Counted from the stretch's first letter, positions 37,913 through 47,859 are shown. The stretch is 64,000 bases of DNA from Microbacterium terregens (GCF_027922045.1 NZ_BSEX01000006.1:376109-440108), one strand, 5' to 3'. Numbers and translations: made by a program. Notes: generated by a model from the letters alone, not told the origin.

Positions 37913-38737
37913 GACGCGCAGCGGCGACGAGGGAGTCCATGTCGTCTCTCCGGATCGTCGAGCCCGAGCGGGCAGCGCGCCCTCCTTCCGTCGCCCTAGG
38001 ACGCCGGCCTGCCGACTCCGGAGAAGAAGCTCCGCGCCCATGCGATCGAGCGCAGACGATCCTCTGCGGACTGCACCCGACGGGGAGGCCAACACTTGCC
38101 TCGCCAACGCCGTGGTCCCGTTCATCGCTGTTGTCGCGGCGAAATCAGGAGACGGAACCCACTCGAAGGTTCTTGTCGCTTGCTGGATCGTCGCAAGCAC
38201 GTTTGCTGCTAAGCGAGGCTCCAAAGCAAAGGTAGCCTTGCCGAAGCCCGATCCCCGGCGGTGGCGTTCGCATACATCGCGGACCCGCCCAGCGCAGATG
38301 ATGGGTTGCCTCGTCCTTCGCCAGCACCGCCAGCACGCATCCGAACGCAGACGGGCGTCAGGCCCTGCTCCTGCCGCGAGGACAGCACGTCCGCTTCCGG
38401 ACACACGCCACGCCCGTCTTTCCTACCGGAGAATGCGCGCGCTAAACCCAGTTTCGTTCTCCAGGAGGCGGAAGCGGTGTTGGACCAAGGCCCTCATCCC
38501 GTTGCCGATTCTCCCGCGGGCCGCGGCCGCCGCGCGGGCGCTTCGCCGGGAGTGCGCGGAGCCTGTTCTTGGACTAACTTTCGACTAACTTTCCGCGGTC
38601 GCATGGCCGCGGCCGGAGCCGTTCGCCCGGCCGGGCACGACCTGCCGGAATGGCGCCATCCGGAACGCTTGTCCCGGCAGCCCGTTGTTTCCGTCCTGCC
38701 ACCCCCCCGGCAGATCAGGGAAGGAAACCGCGTGCGC
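37913..38737. other. Long gene-free stretch with a tandem 11-base repeat
   Basis: About 825 bases between the GH5 gene and the nucleotidyltransferase. No open frame with coding character or recognisable similarity was found on either strand. Near the right end, gactaactttc occurs twice in direct tandem (38572-38593), about 145 bases before the nucleotidyltransferase start. The middle part (38140-38260) is less GC-rich than the surroundings and may be a decayed gene, but nothing can be named. Confidence 0.5.
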
Positions 38738-39526
38738 ATGACCGACACACCCCCGGTGCTGGATGCGTCCGCGTTCGATCCTCCGCCCCATTCGCAAGGC
38801 TTCTACACCGACTCGCTCCGGCTGCTGGGCGAGTCGGGCGTGCCCTATCTGCTGTCCGGCACCTATACGCTCAGCTGTCACACCGGAATCATCCGCCCGA
38901 CCAAGGACATGGACGTGTTCTGCAAGGCGGGTGACGCGCCGCGGCTGCTCGCCTGGTTCAAGCAGCATGGCTACGAGATCGAGGTCGAGGACGATCGCTG
39001 GATCGGCAAGGTCTGGCAGGGCGAGCATTTCTTCGACGTGATCTACAACCTGTCCTCGGCCAGCATCCCCGTGACCGAGGACTGGTTCCGCGACACCTAT
39101 GAGGTGGAGATCTACGGCAGCACGGTGCCGGTGACGCCGCCGACCGAGTTCATCCTGTCAAAGCTCTTCATCCAGGATCGCTATCGCTACGACGGTGCCG
39201 ACGTCGCGCACGTCATCCTGAAGAAGCACGACGAGATCGATTGGAAGCGGCTGCTGGCCACCATGGAGCTGCAGTGGGAAGTGCTGCTGATCCACCTGCT
39301 CAACTTCCGCTTCATCTACCCGACCGAGCGCGACTGCGTGCCGCGCTGGCTGTTCGACGAACTGATGGAGCGCGCGCGGCTGCAGGCGGACCTGCCGCCG
39401 GCCAATGTGAAGGTGTGCCGCGGCCGGCTGCTGAGCCCGCGCGACTACCTCATCGACATCTGTGATTGGGGCTTCGCCGACGTGGTCGGCAAGGGACTTG
39501 AGGAGCAGCATGAGCGAAAAGCCTGA
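38738..39526 (+). CDS. Nucleotidyltransferase-fold protein paired with a phosphoesterase
   Basis: A 262-residue protein. The minimal nucleotidyltransferase signature is visible: LLSGTYTLSCHTG in place of the GG loop, the DxD pair in RPTKDMDVFCKA, and a third acidic strand in HFFDVIYNLSS. The rest resembles AbiEii/MNT-like transferases (TEFILSKLFIQDRYRYDGAD). It may modify RNA, protein or a small molecule. ATG 38738 has GGGAAGGA upstream; an in-frame GTG lies at 38732. The 3' end overlaps the phosphoesterase gene by 17 bases, so the two act as a unit. Confidence 0.78.
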   Translation: MTDTPPVLDASAFDPPPHSQGFYTDSLRLLGESGVPYLLSGTYTLSCHTGIIRPTKDMDVFCKAGDAPRLLAWFKQHGYEIEVEDDRWIGKVWQGEHFFDVIYNLSSASIPVTEDWFRDTYEVEIYGSTVPVTPPTEFILSKLFIQDRYRYDGADVAHVILKKHDEIDWKRLLATMELQWEVLLIHLLNFRFIYPTERDCVPRWLFDELMERARLQADLPPANVKVCRGRLLSPRDYLIDICDWGFADVVGKGLEEQHERKA

Positions 39527-40238
39527 GCGCATCGTCCTGGCCGCGACCGGCGACCTGCACGTCAACGACGCCGACGCAAACCGCTACCGTGACCTGTTTG
39601 CGGAGATTTCCGAAAAGGCCGACGTGCTGGCGCTGACGGGCGATCTCACCAACTTCGGTCGGACCCGCGAGGCCGAGAATCTGGCCGAGGACCTGCGCTA
39701 CTGCACGATCCCGGTCGTCGCGGTGCTCGGCAACCATGATTACGAGTGCGGACAGCCCGAGGAGGTGGTGCGCATCCTCCAGGGCGCGGGCGTGACAGTG
39801 CTCGACGAGCAGGCGGTGGAGATCGCCGGGGTCGGCTTTGCGGGCGTGAAGGGCTTCGTCGGCGGCTTCGATCGCGCCGAACTGGGCGCCTTCGGCGAAA
39901 AGGCGATCAAAGACATCGTCGATGAATCGCTCGCCGAGGCACGCAAGCTGGAGAATGCGCTGCGGACGCTGCGCACCGACCGCGCGGTGGCGCTGCTCCA
40001 CTACTCTCCCGTGGCTGCTACCGTGGAAGGGGAGCCCAAGGAGATCTGGCCGTTCCTGGGCTCGTCGCGCCTGGCTGATGCGGTCGACCGCTTCGACAAC
40101 GTCCGGCTGGTGCTGCACGGCCATGCGCACCGCGGCAGCTATGAGGGGCGCACCCGGCGCGGCATCCCCGTCCACAACGTCGCGCAGTTCGTGCTGACCG
40201 AGCAGTTCGGCAAGCCCTACATGCTGTACGAGGTCTAG
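39510..40238 (+). CDS. Calcineurin-like metallophosphoesterase
   Basis: A 242-residue cytoplasmic phosphoesterase. All five dimetal motifs are present: ATGDLHVND, ALTGDLTNFG, VLGNHDYE, ALLHYSP and VLHGHAHRG. The start ATG 39510 lies inside the end of the nucleotidyltransferase gene, with GAGGAG as ribosome site. The substrate is unknown; the tight pairing suggests it reverses or processes what the upstream transferase makes. Overlaps the convergent cytochrome b561 gene by 4 bases. Confidence 0.88.
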   Translation: MSEKPERIVLAATGDLHVNDADANRYRDLFAEISEKADVLALTGDLTNFGRTREAENLAEDLRYCTIPVVAVLGNHDYECGQPEEVVRILQGAGVTVLDEQAVEIAGVGFAGVKGFVGGFDRAELGAFGEKAIKDIVDESLAEARKLENALRTLRTDRAVALLHYSPVAATVEGEPKEIWPFLGSSRLADAVDRFDNVRLVLHGHAHRGSYEGRTRRGIPVHNVAQFVLTEQFGKPYMLYEV

Positions 40239-40969
40239 CGCGGCTCGGGCCGGCCCAGCCCCATGCGAGCGAGCTCGCGCTGGCGATCGACGAACTGGTG
40301 CTTGAGGGCGCCGGCGACGTGGAGCAGCAGCAGCGCGAGCAGGATCCAGGCGCCGATGGCGTGGAAGGTCTCGATGCGTTCATGCACGGTGCGCTGCTCC
40401 GGCACCCCAGCGGGCGTGCGGCCGAGTTCCTGGACCGGGCCGATCATCGGCAGCGGGAACAGGCCCCAGATTTCGGTCGGGCCGCGCTTGCGTGGAGGCA
40501 GCCCGCCGCCCTTGCCCTCTCCCGCAGGGCCGCCGCGGGAGGTCGTGTCGGGCTTGAGCGTGGGTGCAGGGGGCGCCCCGGGCGGGTTCTCGGCCGCCCA
40601 GGCCGCACCGGCCGAGTCGGCCGGCGGATTGGCCGAGATCATCGCCCAGCCGGAGAAGGGCATCAGCACCATGGCGGCGTAGAGCAGGAAGTGGACAGCC
40701 TTGGCGAGCCCCTTCTCCCACCGCGCCATGGGCAGGAAGGGCGGCGGTCGGTGGGTGAGCCGCCAGCCGACAAGGACCAGCGTCAGCACCAGGATCGAGA
40801 TCCCGGACGATACGTGGAAGGCGAAGAAGCCGCGAGGCAGCACCGGCCGCAGCAGCCCGGAGGTGAGATTGTAGAGGATCAGCGCGGCGATCGCCCAGTG
40901 CAGCGCGATGGCGACATTGGCGTAGCGCAGCCGCTGGCGCGCGCTCCTGCCGTAGGTGTCGACCCCCAT
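40235..40969 (-). CDS. Cytochrome b561-family protein
   Basis: A 244-residue membrane protein of the prokaryotic b561 / YceJ family. Four hydrophobic helices carry haem-ligand histidines: AIALHWAIAALILYN, FHVSSGISILVLTLV, AVHFLLYAAMVLMPFSG and ETFHAIGAWILLALLLLHVAG. The loop between helix 3 and helix 4 is about 50 residues longer than usual, very rich in Pro and Gly (AENPPGAPPAPTLKPD ... GGGLPPRKRGP). It should carry electrons from quinol to a periplasmic partner; superoxide:quinone oxidoreduction as in CybB is possible. Confidence 0.9.
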   Translation of the reverse strand: MGVDTYGRSARQRLRYANVAIALHWAIAALILYNLTSGLLRPVLPRGFFAFHVSSGISILVLTLVLVGWRLTHRPPPFLPMARWEKGLAKAVHFLLYAAMVLMPFSGWAMISANPPADSAGAAWAAENPPGAPPAPTLKPDTTSRGGPAGEGKGGGLPPRKRGPTEIWGLFPLPMIGPVQELGRTPAGVPEQRTVHERIETFHAIGAWILLALLLLHVAGALKHQFVDRQRELARMGLGRPEPR

Positions 40970-41039
40970 GCGGACCCACTCCTCTAAACCTGCATCAACC
41001 TGTCCCGCGGCAGCGGCCGGGTCAAGCGCTCGAACGCGG

Positions 41040-41831
41040 TCAGGCCAGCAAGCGCAGCCCGGTGACCACCAGCACCAGCGCGAGGGTGGGGCGAAGGACG
41101 CGATCGGAGGCGCGGGACGCGAACAGCGAGCCGGCGATGATGCCGGGGATCGAGCCCACCAGCAGCCCGCCGAGCAGCGGCGCGTCGACGTTCCCGAGCG
41201 AAAGGTGACCCAGCCCCGCGACCAAGGTCAGCGGCACGGCGTGGACGATGTCGGTCGCCACCAGCTTTCGCGTGGTGAGGCGCAGCGGGTAGAGGCCGAA
41301 CAGGATGACGGCGCCGAGCGCGCCGGCCCCCACCGAGGTGAGCGTCACCATCACCCCCAGTAGCGCCCCCGCGAGCACCGTCAGCGGCGGCTGGAGGTGG
41401 TGGAAGCGGGCGGCGGAGCGCGCGCGGAAGCGGATCGCCGCCCGTTGCAGCCGCGGGCGCAGCAGCGTCGCCCCCGCCGTCAGCAGCAGCACCACGCCCA
41501 GCGCGTGCAGGATCAGCCCGCCCTTGATCGCATGGGTGTCGGTCCGCGCGAGCACCCACAGGGTAAGCCCGGCGGCAGGAAGGCTACCGAGGCACAGCCG
41601 GCGCACGACCTGAAAGTCCGGGCCGCCGTCGGTGCCGCGGTGGCGATGATGGATGAAGCCGCCGACCGACTTGGTGATCGCGGCGAACCACAGGTCGGTG
41701 CCGACCGCGGTGATCGGCGTCACCCCCAGCAGCAGGATCAGGATGGGTGCCATCAGCGATCCGCCGCCCACGCCGGTCACGCCGACGAGCAGCCCGACAC
41801 CCAGGCCGGCGATCACATTGTACAGGTCCAT
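41040..41831 (-). CDS. TauE/SafE-family sulfite/organosulfur exporter
   Basis: A 263-residue permease with about eight hydrophobic segments. The family's repeated motif appears at the N-terminus (GLGVGLLVGVTGVGGGSLMAP) and again mid-protein (GVMVTLTSVGAGALGAVILF). It lies 18 bases after cysQ on the same strand, so a role in moving sulfite, sulfate or a related sulfur compound for the cys genes is plausible. Confidence 0.88.
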   Translation of the reverse strand: MDLYNVIAGLGVGLLVGVTGVGGGSLMAPILILLLGVTPITAVGTDLWFAAITKSVGGFIHHRHRGTDGGPDFQVVRRLCLGSLPAAGLTLWVLARTDTHAIKGGLILHALGVVLLLTAGATLLRPRLQRAAIRFRARSAARFHHLQPPLTVLAGALLGVMVTLTSVGAGALGAVILFGLYPLRLTTRKLVATDIVHAVPLTLVAGLGHLSLGNVDAPLLGGLLVGSIPGIIAGSLFASRASDRVLRPTLALVLVVTGLRLLA

Positions 41832-41849
41832 CGCCCCCCGCTGCGGCGG

Positions 41850-42599
41850 CTAGGCCGACCGCTCGGCGACCAGCGCGAGCAGGCGGGGCGCGGCTTCCGG
41901 CCGGCAGATCAGCAGGTCGGGGAGGTAGGGGTTGGCGCAATTGTAGACGAGCGGCTGGCCGTCGATGCGGCTGACGTGCAGCCCGGCCGCAGCGGCGACG
42001 GCGACGGGCGCGCAATTGTCCCATTCATACTGGCCGCCGGTGTGGAGGTAGATGTCCGCCTCACCGCGAACCACTGCCATCGCCTTCGCCCCGGCCGATC
42101 CCATCGCGATGAGTTCGGCGCCGATCGCCTGCGCGACGGCGACGGCCTGTTCGGCCGGACGGCTGCGGCTCACCAGCATGCGTTGTGCGCCGCGGTGTGG
42201 CGGCGGGAGGACCGGCGGCGTATCCGACGCCAGCGTCACGCCGAGCGCCGGCAGCGCAACGGCGCCTGCCGCGGCCCGGCCGCCGACCGACAGCGCCACA
42301 TGCACCGCCCAGTCGCTGCGCCCCTCGCTATACTCCCGGGTGCCGTCGAGCGGATCGACGATCCACACGCGCTCCGCCGAGAGCCGCGCAGCGTCGTCCT
42401 GCTCCTCTTCGGAAAGGATCGCGTCGTCGGGGCGCGCCTGCGCCAGCGCCTCCAGGATGAAGCGGTTGGCGACGCAATCGCCCGCCTTGCCCAGCGCCTT
42501 GCCCGCGAACAGGCCGGAGCCGCGGATTTCCATCAAGAGCCGGCCGGCACTCTCGGCAACGCGGCGCGCGAGCGCGGCGTCCTCCGCCAGCGTCGTCAC
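41850..42599 (-). CDS. cysQ: 3'(2'),5'-bisphosphate nucleotidase CysQ
   Basis: Removes the 3'-phosphate from PAP, the product left by sulfotransferases and PAPS reductase. 249 residues of the inositol-monophosphatase fold. Metal motifs are [25 protein letters not shown] and [12 protein letters not shown]. It overlaps cysNC by 4 bases (ATGA). Together with cysD and cysNC it forms a complete PAPS-making and PAP-recycling unit. Confidence 0.95.
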   Translation of the reverse strand: MTTLAEDAALARRVAESAGRLLMEIRGSGLFAGKALGKAGDCVANRFILEALAQARPDDAILSEEEQDDAARLSAERVWIVDPLDGTREYSEGRSDWAVHVALSVGGRAAAGAVALPALGVTLASDTPPVLPPPHRGAQRMLVSRSRPAEQAVAVAQAIGAELIAMGSAGAKAMAVVRGEADIYLHTGGQYEWDNCAPVAVAAAAGLHVSRIDGQPLVYNCANPYLPDLLICRPEAAPRLLALVAERSA

Positions 42600-44515
42600 G
42601 CTGCGGTGCCGAGCAGCTGTGCGACGATCCGTTCCGCAGCGGCTTCCGGCGTCTCCCGCGTGGTGTCGACATGGATGTCGGGCGTTTCGGGCGACTCATA
42701 GGGGCTGTCGATGCCGGTGAAGTTCTTGAGCTCGCCGGCGCGCGCCTTGCGGTAGAGGCCCTTCACGTCGCGGGCCTCGGCCACTTCAAGTGGCGTGTCG
42801 ATGAACACCTCGACGAACTCGCCCTCGGGCAGCATGCCGCGCACCAGCTCGCGTTCGGCCCGGAACGGCGAGATGAAGGCGGTGAGCACGATCAGGCCGG
42901 CGTCGGCCATCAGCTTGGCGACCTCGCCCACGCGGCGGACGTTCTCGACGCGGTCGGCATCGGTGAAGCCGAGGTCCTTGTTGAGCCCGTGGCGGATGTT
43001 GTCGCCGTCGAGCAGGAAGCTGTGCTTGCCAAGCGCATGCAGCCGCTTTTCGACCAGGTTGGCGATGGTCGACTTGCCCGATCCGGACAGGCCCGTGAAC
43101 CACAGCACCTTGGGCGCCTGGTGCTTCTGGGCGGCGTGCGCCTCGCGGGTGATCTCGACCGCCTGCCAATGCACGTTCTGGCTGCGGCGGAGCGCGAACT
43201 GCAGCATGCCCGCGGCGACGGTCGCGTTGGTCAGCTTGTCGATCAGGATGAAGCCGCCGAGGTCGCGGCTGTCGGCATAGGGCTCGAACGCGATGCCGCG
43301 GTCGGTATAGACCTCCGCCACGCCGATGTCGTTGAGGCCCAGCGTCTTCACCGACAACTCGGCCATCGTGTTCACGTCGACGGCATGCTTGGGCGGTTGC
43401 ACCGTCGCGCTGACGGTGCGGGTGCCGATCTTCATCCAATAGCCGCGGCCGGGGAGCAGATCCTCCGCATCCATCCACACGATCGTCGCCTGGAACTGGT
43501 CGGCAACCTGCGGCGGCGCGTCGGCCGCCACCAGCACGTCGCCGCGCGAGCAGTCGATCTCGTCGGCGAGCGTGAGGGTGACGGATTGGCCGGCGCCGGC
43601 CTCCTCCAGGTCGCCGTCCAGGGTGACGATGCGGGCGATGGTGGAGGTGCGGCCGGAAGGCAGCACGCGCACCGCATCACCCGGCTTTACGGTGCCGCTG
43701 GCGATCAGGCCGGCAAAGCCGCGGAAGTCGAGGTTGGGGCGGTTGACCCACTGCACCGGCATGCGGAACGGGCGGCGCCGGTCGGCGGCAAGGTCGACCT
43801 CGACCGTCTCCAGATGCTCGATCAGCGTCGGCCCCTGGTACCAGGGCGTCTGGTCCGAGCGGCTGGCGATGTTGTCGCCGCCCAGGCCCGAGATGGGGAT
43901 GGCGGTGAAGTCCTCGATGCCGATCGAGCTCGCGAAGGCGCGATAGTCGGCGACGATCTCCGCGAACCGATCGGCATCATAGCCGACCAGGTCCATCTTG
44001 TTCACCGCCAGCACGATGTGACGGATGCCGATCAGGTGGGCGAGATAGCTGTGGCGGCGGGTCTGGGTGAGCACGCCCTTGCGCCCGTCGATCAGGATCA
44101 CCGCCAGATCGGCCGTGGAGGCCCCGGTGACCATGTTGCGCGTGTACTGCTCATGGCCGGGTGTGTCGGCGACGATGAACTTGCGCTTTTCCGTCGCGAA
44201 GAAGCGGTAGGCGACGTCGATCGTGATGCCCTGCTCGCGCTCCGCGGCCAGGCCGTCGACCAGCAGCGCGAAGTCGATGTTCTGGCCCTGGGTGCCGATG
44301 CGCCGGCTGTCGTTCTCCAGCGCCGCGAGCTGATCCTCGAAGATCATCTTCGAATCATAGAGGAGCCGGCCGATGAGCGTCGACTTGCCGTCGTCCACCG
44401 ACCCGCAGGTGATGAAGCGCAGCAGCGTCTTGTTCTGGTGCGCCTCCAGATAGGCGTCGATGTCCTCGGCGATGAGGGCGTCGGTCTTGTAGATCGGATC
44501 GTCGAGCACGGACAT
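42596..44515 (-). CDS. cysNC: Bifunctional sulfate adenylyltransferase subunit 1 / adenylylsulfate kinase
   Basis: A fusion of CysN and CysC, 639 residues. The CysN GTPase has [30 protein letters not shown] and NKMDLVG. The CysC kinase begins at about residue 460 with [20 protein letters not shown] and has [17 protein letters not shown]. With CysD it activates sulfate to APS, then phosphorylates it to PAPS. Fused CysNC, as in rhizobial NodQ, is often used for sulfation as well as for assimilation. 124 bases separate it from cysD. Confidence 0.97.
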   Translation of the reverse strand: MSVLDDPIYKTDALIAEDIDAYLEAHQNKTLLRFITCGSVDDGKSTLIGRLLYDSKMIFEDQLAALENDSRRIGTQGQNIDFALLVDGLAAEREQGITIDVAYRFFATEKRKFIVADTPGHEQYTRNMVTGASTADLAVILIDGRKGVLTQTRRHSYLAHLIGIRHIVLAVNKMDLVGYDADRFAEIVADYRAFASSIGIEDFTAIPISGLGGDNIASRSDQTPWYQGPTLIEHLETVEVDLAADRRRPFRMPVQWVNRPNLDFRGFAGLIASGTVKPGDAVRVLPSGRTSTIARIVTLDGDLEEAGAGQSVTLTLADEIDCSRGDVLVAADAPPQVADQFQATIVWMDAEDLLPGRGYWMKIGTRTVSATVQPPKHAVDVNTMAELSVKTLGLNDIGVAEVYTDRGIAFEPYADSRDLGGFILIDKLTNATVAAGMLQFALRRSQNVHWQAVEITREAHAAQKHQAPKVLWFTGLSGSGKSTIANLVEKRLHALGKHSFLLDGDNIRHGLNKDLGFTDADRVENVRRVGEVAKLMADAGLIVLTAFISPFRAERELVRGMLPEGEFVEVFIDTPLEVAEARDVKGLYRKARAGELKNFTGIDSPYESPETPDIHVDTTRETPEAAAERIVAQLLGTAA

Positions 44516-44529
44516 CAGCAGGCCTCGTC

Positions 44530-44550
44530 ATGCTGAACGTGTTTCAGCAT
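44530..44550. repeat. Short dispersed palindrome between cysD and cysNC
   Basis: An 8-base perfect inverted repeat, atgctgaa-cgtgt-ttcagcat, just upstream of the cysNC start on the minus strand. This ATGCTGAA palindrome resembles a dispersed unit I associate with sphingomonad genomes. It could form a hairpin in the cysD-cysNC intercistronic mRNA. Confidence 0.65.
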
Positions 44551-44639
44551 CCACCGCGCCGCAGGCAGCGTCGGTGCGCGGGGAGGAAGGAACCCGGAAA
44601 CAGGTCCAGGGTGGCAGGAGAGAAGGGACGCGACCCGCA

Positions 44640-45575
44640 TCAGAAATAGCCCTCCTGCTTCTTCTTCTCCATGCCGGCGCCGCCTTCGTCCTTGTCAATG
44701 GCGCGGCCCTGGCGCTCGGAGGTGGTGGTGAGCAGCATCTCCTGGATTACTTCCGACAGGGTCGCCGCCTCGCTCTCCACCGCGCCGGTCAGCGGGTAGC
44801 AGCCGAGCGTGCGGAAACGGATGGAGCGTTCGACGGGAGTCTCGCCCGGCCGCAACGGAAAGCGCTCGTCGTCCACCATCAGCAGCATGCCGTCGCGCTC
44901 CACCGTGGGCCGGGGTGCGGCGAAGTAGAGCGGCACGATCTCGATCCCCTCGGCGAGGATATATTGCCAGATGTCGAGCTCGGTCCAGTTGGAGAGCGGA
45001 AAGACGCGGATCGACTCCCCCTTGGCCTTGCGCGCGTTGTAGAGGCGCCAGAGTTCAGGCCGCTGCGCCTTAGGGTCCCAGCGGTGGCTCCCCGAGCGGA
45101 AGCTGAACACGCGCTCCTTGGCGCGGCTCTTCTCTTCGTCCCGGCGGGCGCCGCCGAACGCCGCGTCGAAGCCGTATTTGTCGAGCGCCTGCTTCAGCCC
45201 CTCCGTCTTCCACAGATCCGTGTGCAGGCTGCCGTGGTCGAACGGGTTGATCCCGCGCGCCATCGCGTCCGGATTATGGTGGACCAGCAACTCCATGCCG
45301 GCATCCGCCGCGGCCTTGTCACGCAGGTCGTACATCGCCCGGAATTTCCAGGTGGTGTCGACATGGAGCAGCGGGAACGGCGGCGGCGCAGGGAAGAACG
45401 CCTTCTTGGCGAGGTGCAGCATGACGGCCGAATCCTTGCCCACCGAATAGAGCATCACCGGCCGCTCTGCCTCCGCCACCACTTCGCGCAGGATGTGGAT
45501 GCTCTCTGCCTCGAGCCGCTGGAGGTGCGTGAGGCTGGACCCGGACGGCCGGCGAATGGGCGAAGAGGCGTTCAT
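44640..45575 (-). CDS. cysD: Sulfate adenylyltransferase subunit 2
   Basis: PP-loop ATPase chain of ATP sulfurylase, 311 residues. The PP-loop is [38 protein letters not shown] and [17 protein letters not shown] are family blocks. The C-terminus [20 protein letters not shown] is standard. ATG 45575 gives the usual N-terminus, 17 codons inside the longest frame. First gene of the cysD-cysNC-cysQ-(TauE) unit. The roughly 700-base region upstream should contain its promoter. Confidence 0.97.
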   Translation of the reverse strand: MNASSPIRRPSGSSLTHLQRLEAESIHILREVVAEAERPVMLYSVGKDSAVMLHLAKKAFFPAPPPFPLLHVDTTWKFRAMYDLRDKAAADAGMELLVHHNPDAMARGINPFDHGSLHTDLWKTEGLKQALDKYGFDAAFGGARRDEEKSRAKERVFSFRSGSHRWDPKAQRPELWRLYNARKAKGESIRVFPLSNWTELDIWQYILAEGIEIVPLYFAAPRPTVERDGMLLMVDDERFPLRPGETPVERSIRFRTLGCYPLTGAVESEAATLSEVIQEMLLTTTSERQGRAIDKDEGGAGMEKKKQEGYF

Positions 45576-46288
45576 GACCCGGAGTTGGCAGAACGTTCCG
45601 GGCCATACAATGGCGAATTGCCCCATTTACTCCGTCCGTCCCGGAGAGATCTTGGGCGGGTAGAAGCGGAACTTTAGGAGGGGCTCGAAAGCAGCGGAAA
45701 CCACAAACGATAACTTCGGGGGCCAAAAGAGATGCTTTGATCGGCGGCTTGCCGTGACCTGCGGCTGGCGTGCTGCGCGTGCGAGACTCGAATGGCGACG
45801 CAGTCGTGTCAGAAGTGGTTGAAACGAGCGGTCTCATGCAGCGCCCGCGCATCTACGTTCGCGCGATACAGTAACCGACTTTTACCCCAACGAAGCCGTC
45901 CATGATTCACGAATGATGGCGAAGAGGCACTCGGCCGCGAAGGGCAGGATGATTGCCAGTGAGAGCCGCGCAGGTTCAGGGATCAACTGCCGGGCATGGG
46001 CACACCAGGAGGTAATGGGCTCCCTAACACTCCAGGCACCAGCACCCTGCGGCGAGCTCCGGAAACGAAGGGAGACAGCGGTCAAGGGGCCTCGAACCCT
46101 AAGCTCCCGCTTCCGCGGGAGTACGGGACGCGCGGCGCATAGAGGCTCGGGCGCGAAAGCGACTATACAAGGAGCCGGACTCGGCTGCGCTCCTCCGCTG
46201 CGTCGCGCCTCCTGCTTGGCCGGGACGCAGGACCTCCGCACGAAAACCTCGAGTCGAACACCCACGTCACCCCGGGGCTACTTCTACC
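45576..46288. other. Gene-free stretch upstream of cysD with one palindrome
   Basis: About 710 bases between the end of the wzz-like gene and cysD, both on the minus strand. No convincing open frame exists. The half near cysD is less GC-rich and should hold the cysD promoter. A hairpin lies at 46104-46121. No RNA gene was recognised. Confidence 0.5.
46104..46121. repeat. CTCCCGC palindrome (dispersed-repeat type)
   Basis: A 7-base perfect stem ctcccgc-ttcc-gcgggag with the flank gtacgg. It matches the general form of dispersed CCCGCGAA/GCGGG palindromes common in this lineage. It lies about 170 bases downstream of the wzz-like gene and might end its transcript. Confidence 0.55.
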
Positions 46289-47578
46289 TCAGCCCAGTGC
46301 GATCACCGGCGCACCGGTTGCCAGCTCGACGCCATGATCCGTGCGCACCCGCGGCTCCAGGAACTCGAGCCCCATGACCGAGGCGAGCCCGACGGCGATG
46401 CCCAGCACCGTTCCCAGCACCAGCATCAGCGGGAGGTTGGGCTTGTAGGGCAGGCGCGGCGGGTCGGCGCGATCGAGCAGGCTGGCATTGGCCTGGCTCG
46501 CCTGGCTGCGCACGAACTGCTGCCCGATCTCGCGGCGCATCTGGTCGTAGATCTGCTGTGCCGCGTCGACGTCGCGCTGGAGGACGGTCAGTCGGTTCTG
46601 GTCGTCGGAGCCCGCGATCATCGCCTGCTCCCGCGCCGCGAGACGGGCGCGAATGCTCGCCTCGCGCCGGCGCGACGCGGTGCTGGCGGCCTGGACCGAT
46701 TCGGCCGCACTGCCGATCGCGGCGGACAGCTGGCCCTGGAGGGCCGCCAGCTGCGCGGTGGCAGCCTGCATGTCCGGATGGCTCGGTCCCAGCGTGCGGG
46801 AGAGTTCGGCGACGCGCGCCGCCTGGGTGGCGACGCTGGTGCGCAGCTGCTGCACCGCCATGTCGGACGCCACCTCCGGCACGCTACGCGAGCCGGCGCG
46901 CGACTGCGCTTCGGCGGCGGCTCCCTCCGCCTGGGCGAGTTCGGCATTCAAGGTGCGGAGCGATTCCGCATCCAGATCGAACCGGCCGGCACCGACCAGC
47001 CCCCGCTCCCGCTGATAGCGCGCCAGCGCCTCCTGCGCGCGTTCGAGTCGCCCGCGCACGTCGCGGGTGCGGCGTTCCAGCCAGCTCGAATAGCCCTGGG
47101 CGGCGACCGCCCGCAGCTGCGGCACCTGCGCGAGGTAGGATTCGGCAAAGGCGTTGGCGATGCGCGCCGCCCGCTCCGGATCGCGATCCTCGGCATTGAC
47201 GACCATCACGTTGCTGGCCTTGGCATTGGTGACGCTGACCTTCGCGCGCAGCGCCGCCGCCACCCGCTCCAGCCCGGCGCCGTCCGCCCCGGCACCCGCT
47301 GCGCCGCCGCCGAGCCGAACCGCCACGTCGTGCGCGACCCGGGCACTGCGAAGCACGTCCCCCTGGGTGGCGAGCAGGGCGTTGCTGCTTTGCGGCGCAT
47401 CGCCGGCCATGCTTTCGGGATCGGACTGGGCGACGTTGAACAGCACCGATGCCGAGGCGCGGTAGAGTCGCGGCTGGGCGAGCGTCCAGCCGGCGACCAG
47501 CAGCAGCACCGCCGCCGCGACCAGCACCACCAGCCGCCATCGGACCAGCACCGCCGCCACCAGATCGCCCGCACCCAT
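46289..47578 (-). CDS. Wzz/GumC-type polysaccharide chain-length determinant protein
   Basis: A 429-residue polysaccharide co-polymerase. Start ATG 47578 (MGAGDLVAAVLVRWR) leads into the first membrane helix. A long periplasmic coiled-coil region (residues about 150-370) follows. The proline-rich motif RADPPRLPYKPNLPLML precedes the second membrane helix, as in PCP-2 proteins. No kinase domain follows; the protein ends shortly after (TGAPVIALG). Such a kinase-less form normally works with a separate CpsD-type protein; the only candidate here is the P-loop-degenerate one at 36 kb. Divergent from rplU. Confidence 0.9.
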   Translation of the reverse strand: MGAGDLVAAVLVRWRLVVLVAAAVLLLVAGWTLAQPRLYRASASVLFNVAQSDPESMAGDAPQSSNALLATQGDVLRSARVAHDVAVRLGGGAAGAGADGAGLERVAAALRAKVSVTNAKASNVMVVNAEDRDPERAARIANAFAESYLAQVPQLRAVAAQGYSSWLERRTRDVRGRLERAQEALARYQRERGLVGAGRFDLDAESLRTLNAELAQAEGAAAEAQSRAGSRSVPEVASDMAVQQLRTSVATQAARVAELSRTLGPSHPDMQAATAQLAALQGQLSAAIGSAAESVQAASTASRRREASIRARLAAREQAMIAGSDDQNRLTVLQRDVDAAQQIYDQMRREIGQQFVRSQASQANASLLDRADPPRLPYKPNLPLMLVLGTVLGIAVGLASVMGLEFLEPRVRTDHGVELATGAPVIALG

Positions 47579-47859
47579 CCGCGCCCCCTTCTTCCGCTTC
47601 CCCGGCACGCTACGACCCGGCCCAGCCGGCGACCACGGGAAGCGACTCCATTCCCGAGTGATTCGCGCCCGAGTCGCGCAGGGCTTGTCTCCGCCCGCAG
47701 GCGGCGCTAACCGCCCCCTCCCGCCCGGCCTGCGCCCCTCCTGCACGGCCCCTTGCGGGCATTCCGCCTTGACACGACGGCCGGGCTCGCCTAGCTCGCC
47801 CTCTCTCCTGCGCCGGGCTTCCCTGCGCGGGCACATGCTTTTGGGAAGTGATGAGGGCC

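Noticed and set aside
46080..46130. tRNA-like GGGTTCGAGG string on the minus strand
   Set aside because: The TpsiC-like sequence has no acceptor stem, D-arm or anticodon arm around it; it belongs to a CCCGC palindromic repeat.
45882..46265. A 127-residue minus-strand frame in the cysD upstream region
   Set aside because: It crosses a palindromic repeat, lacks a ribosome site and matches no recognisable family.
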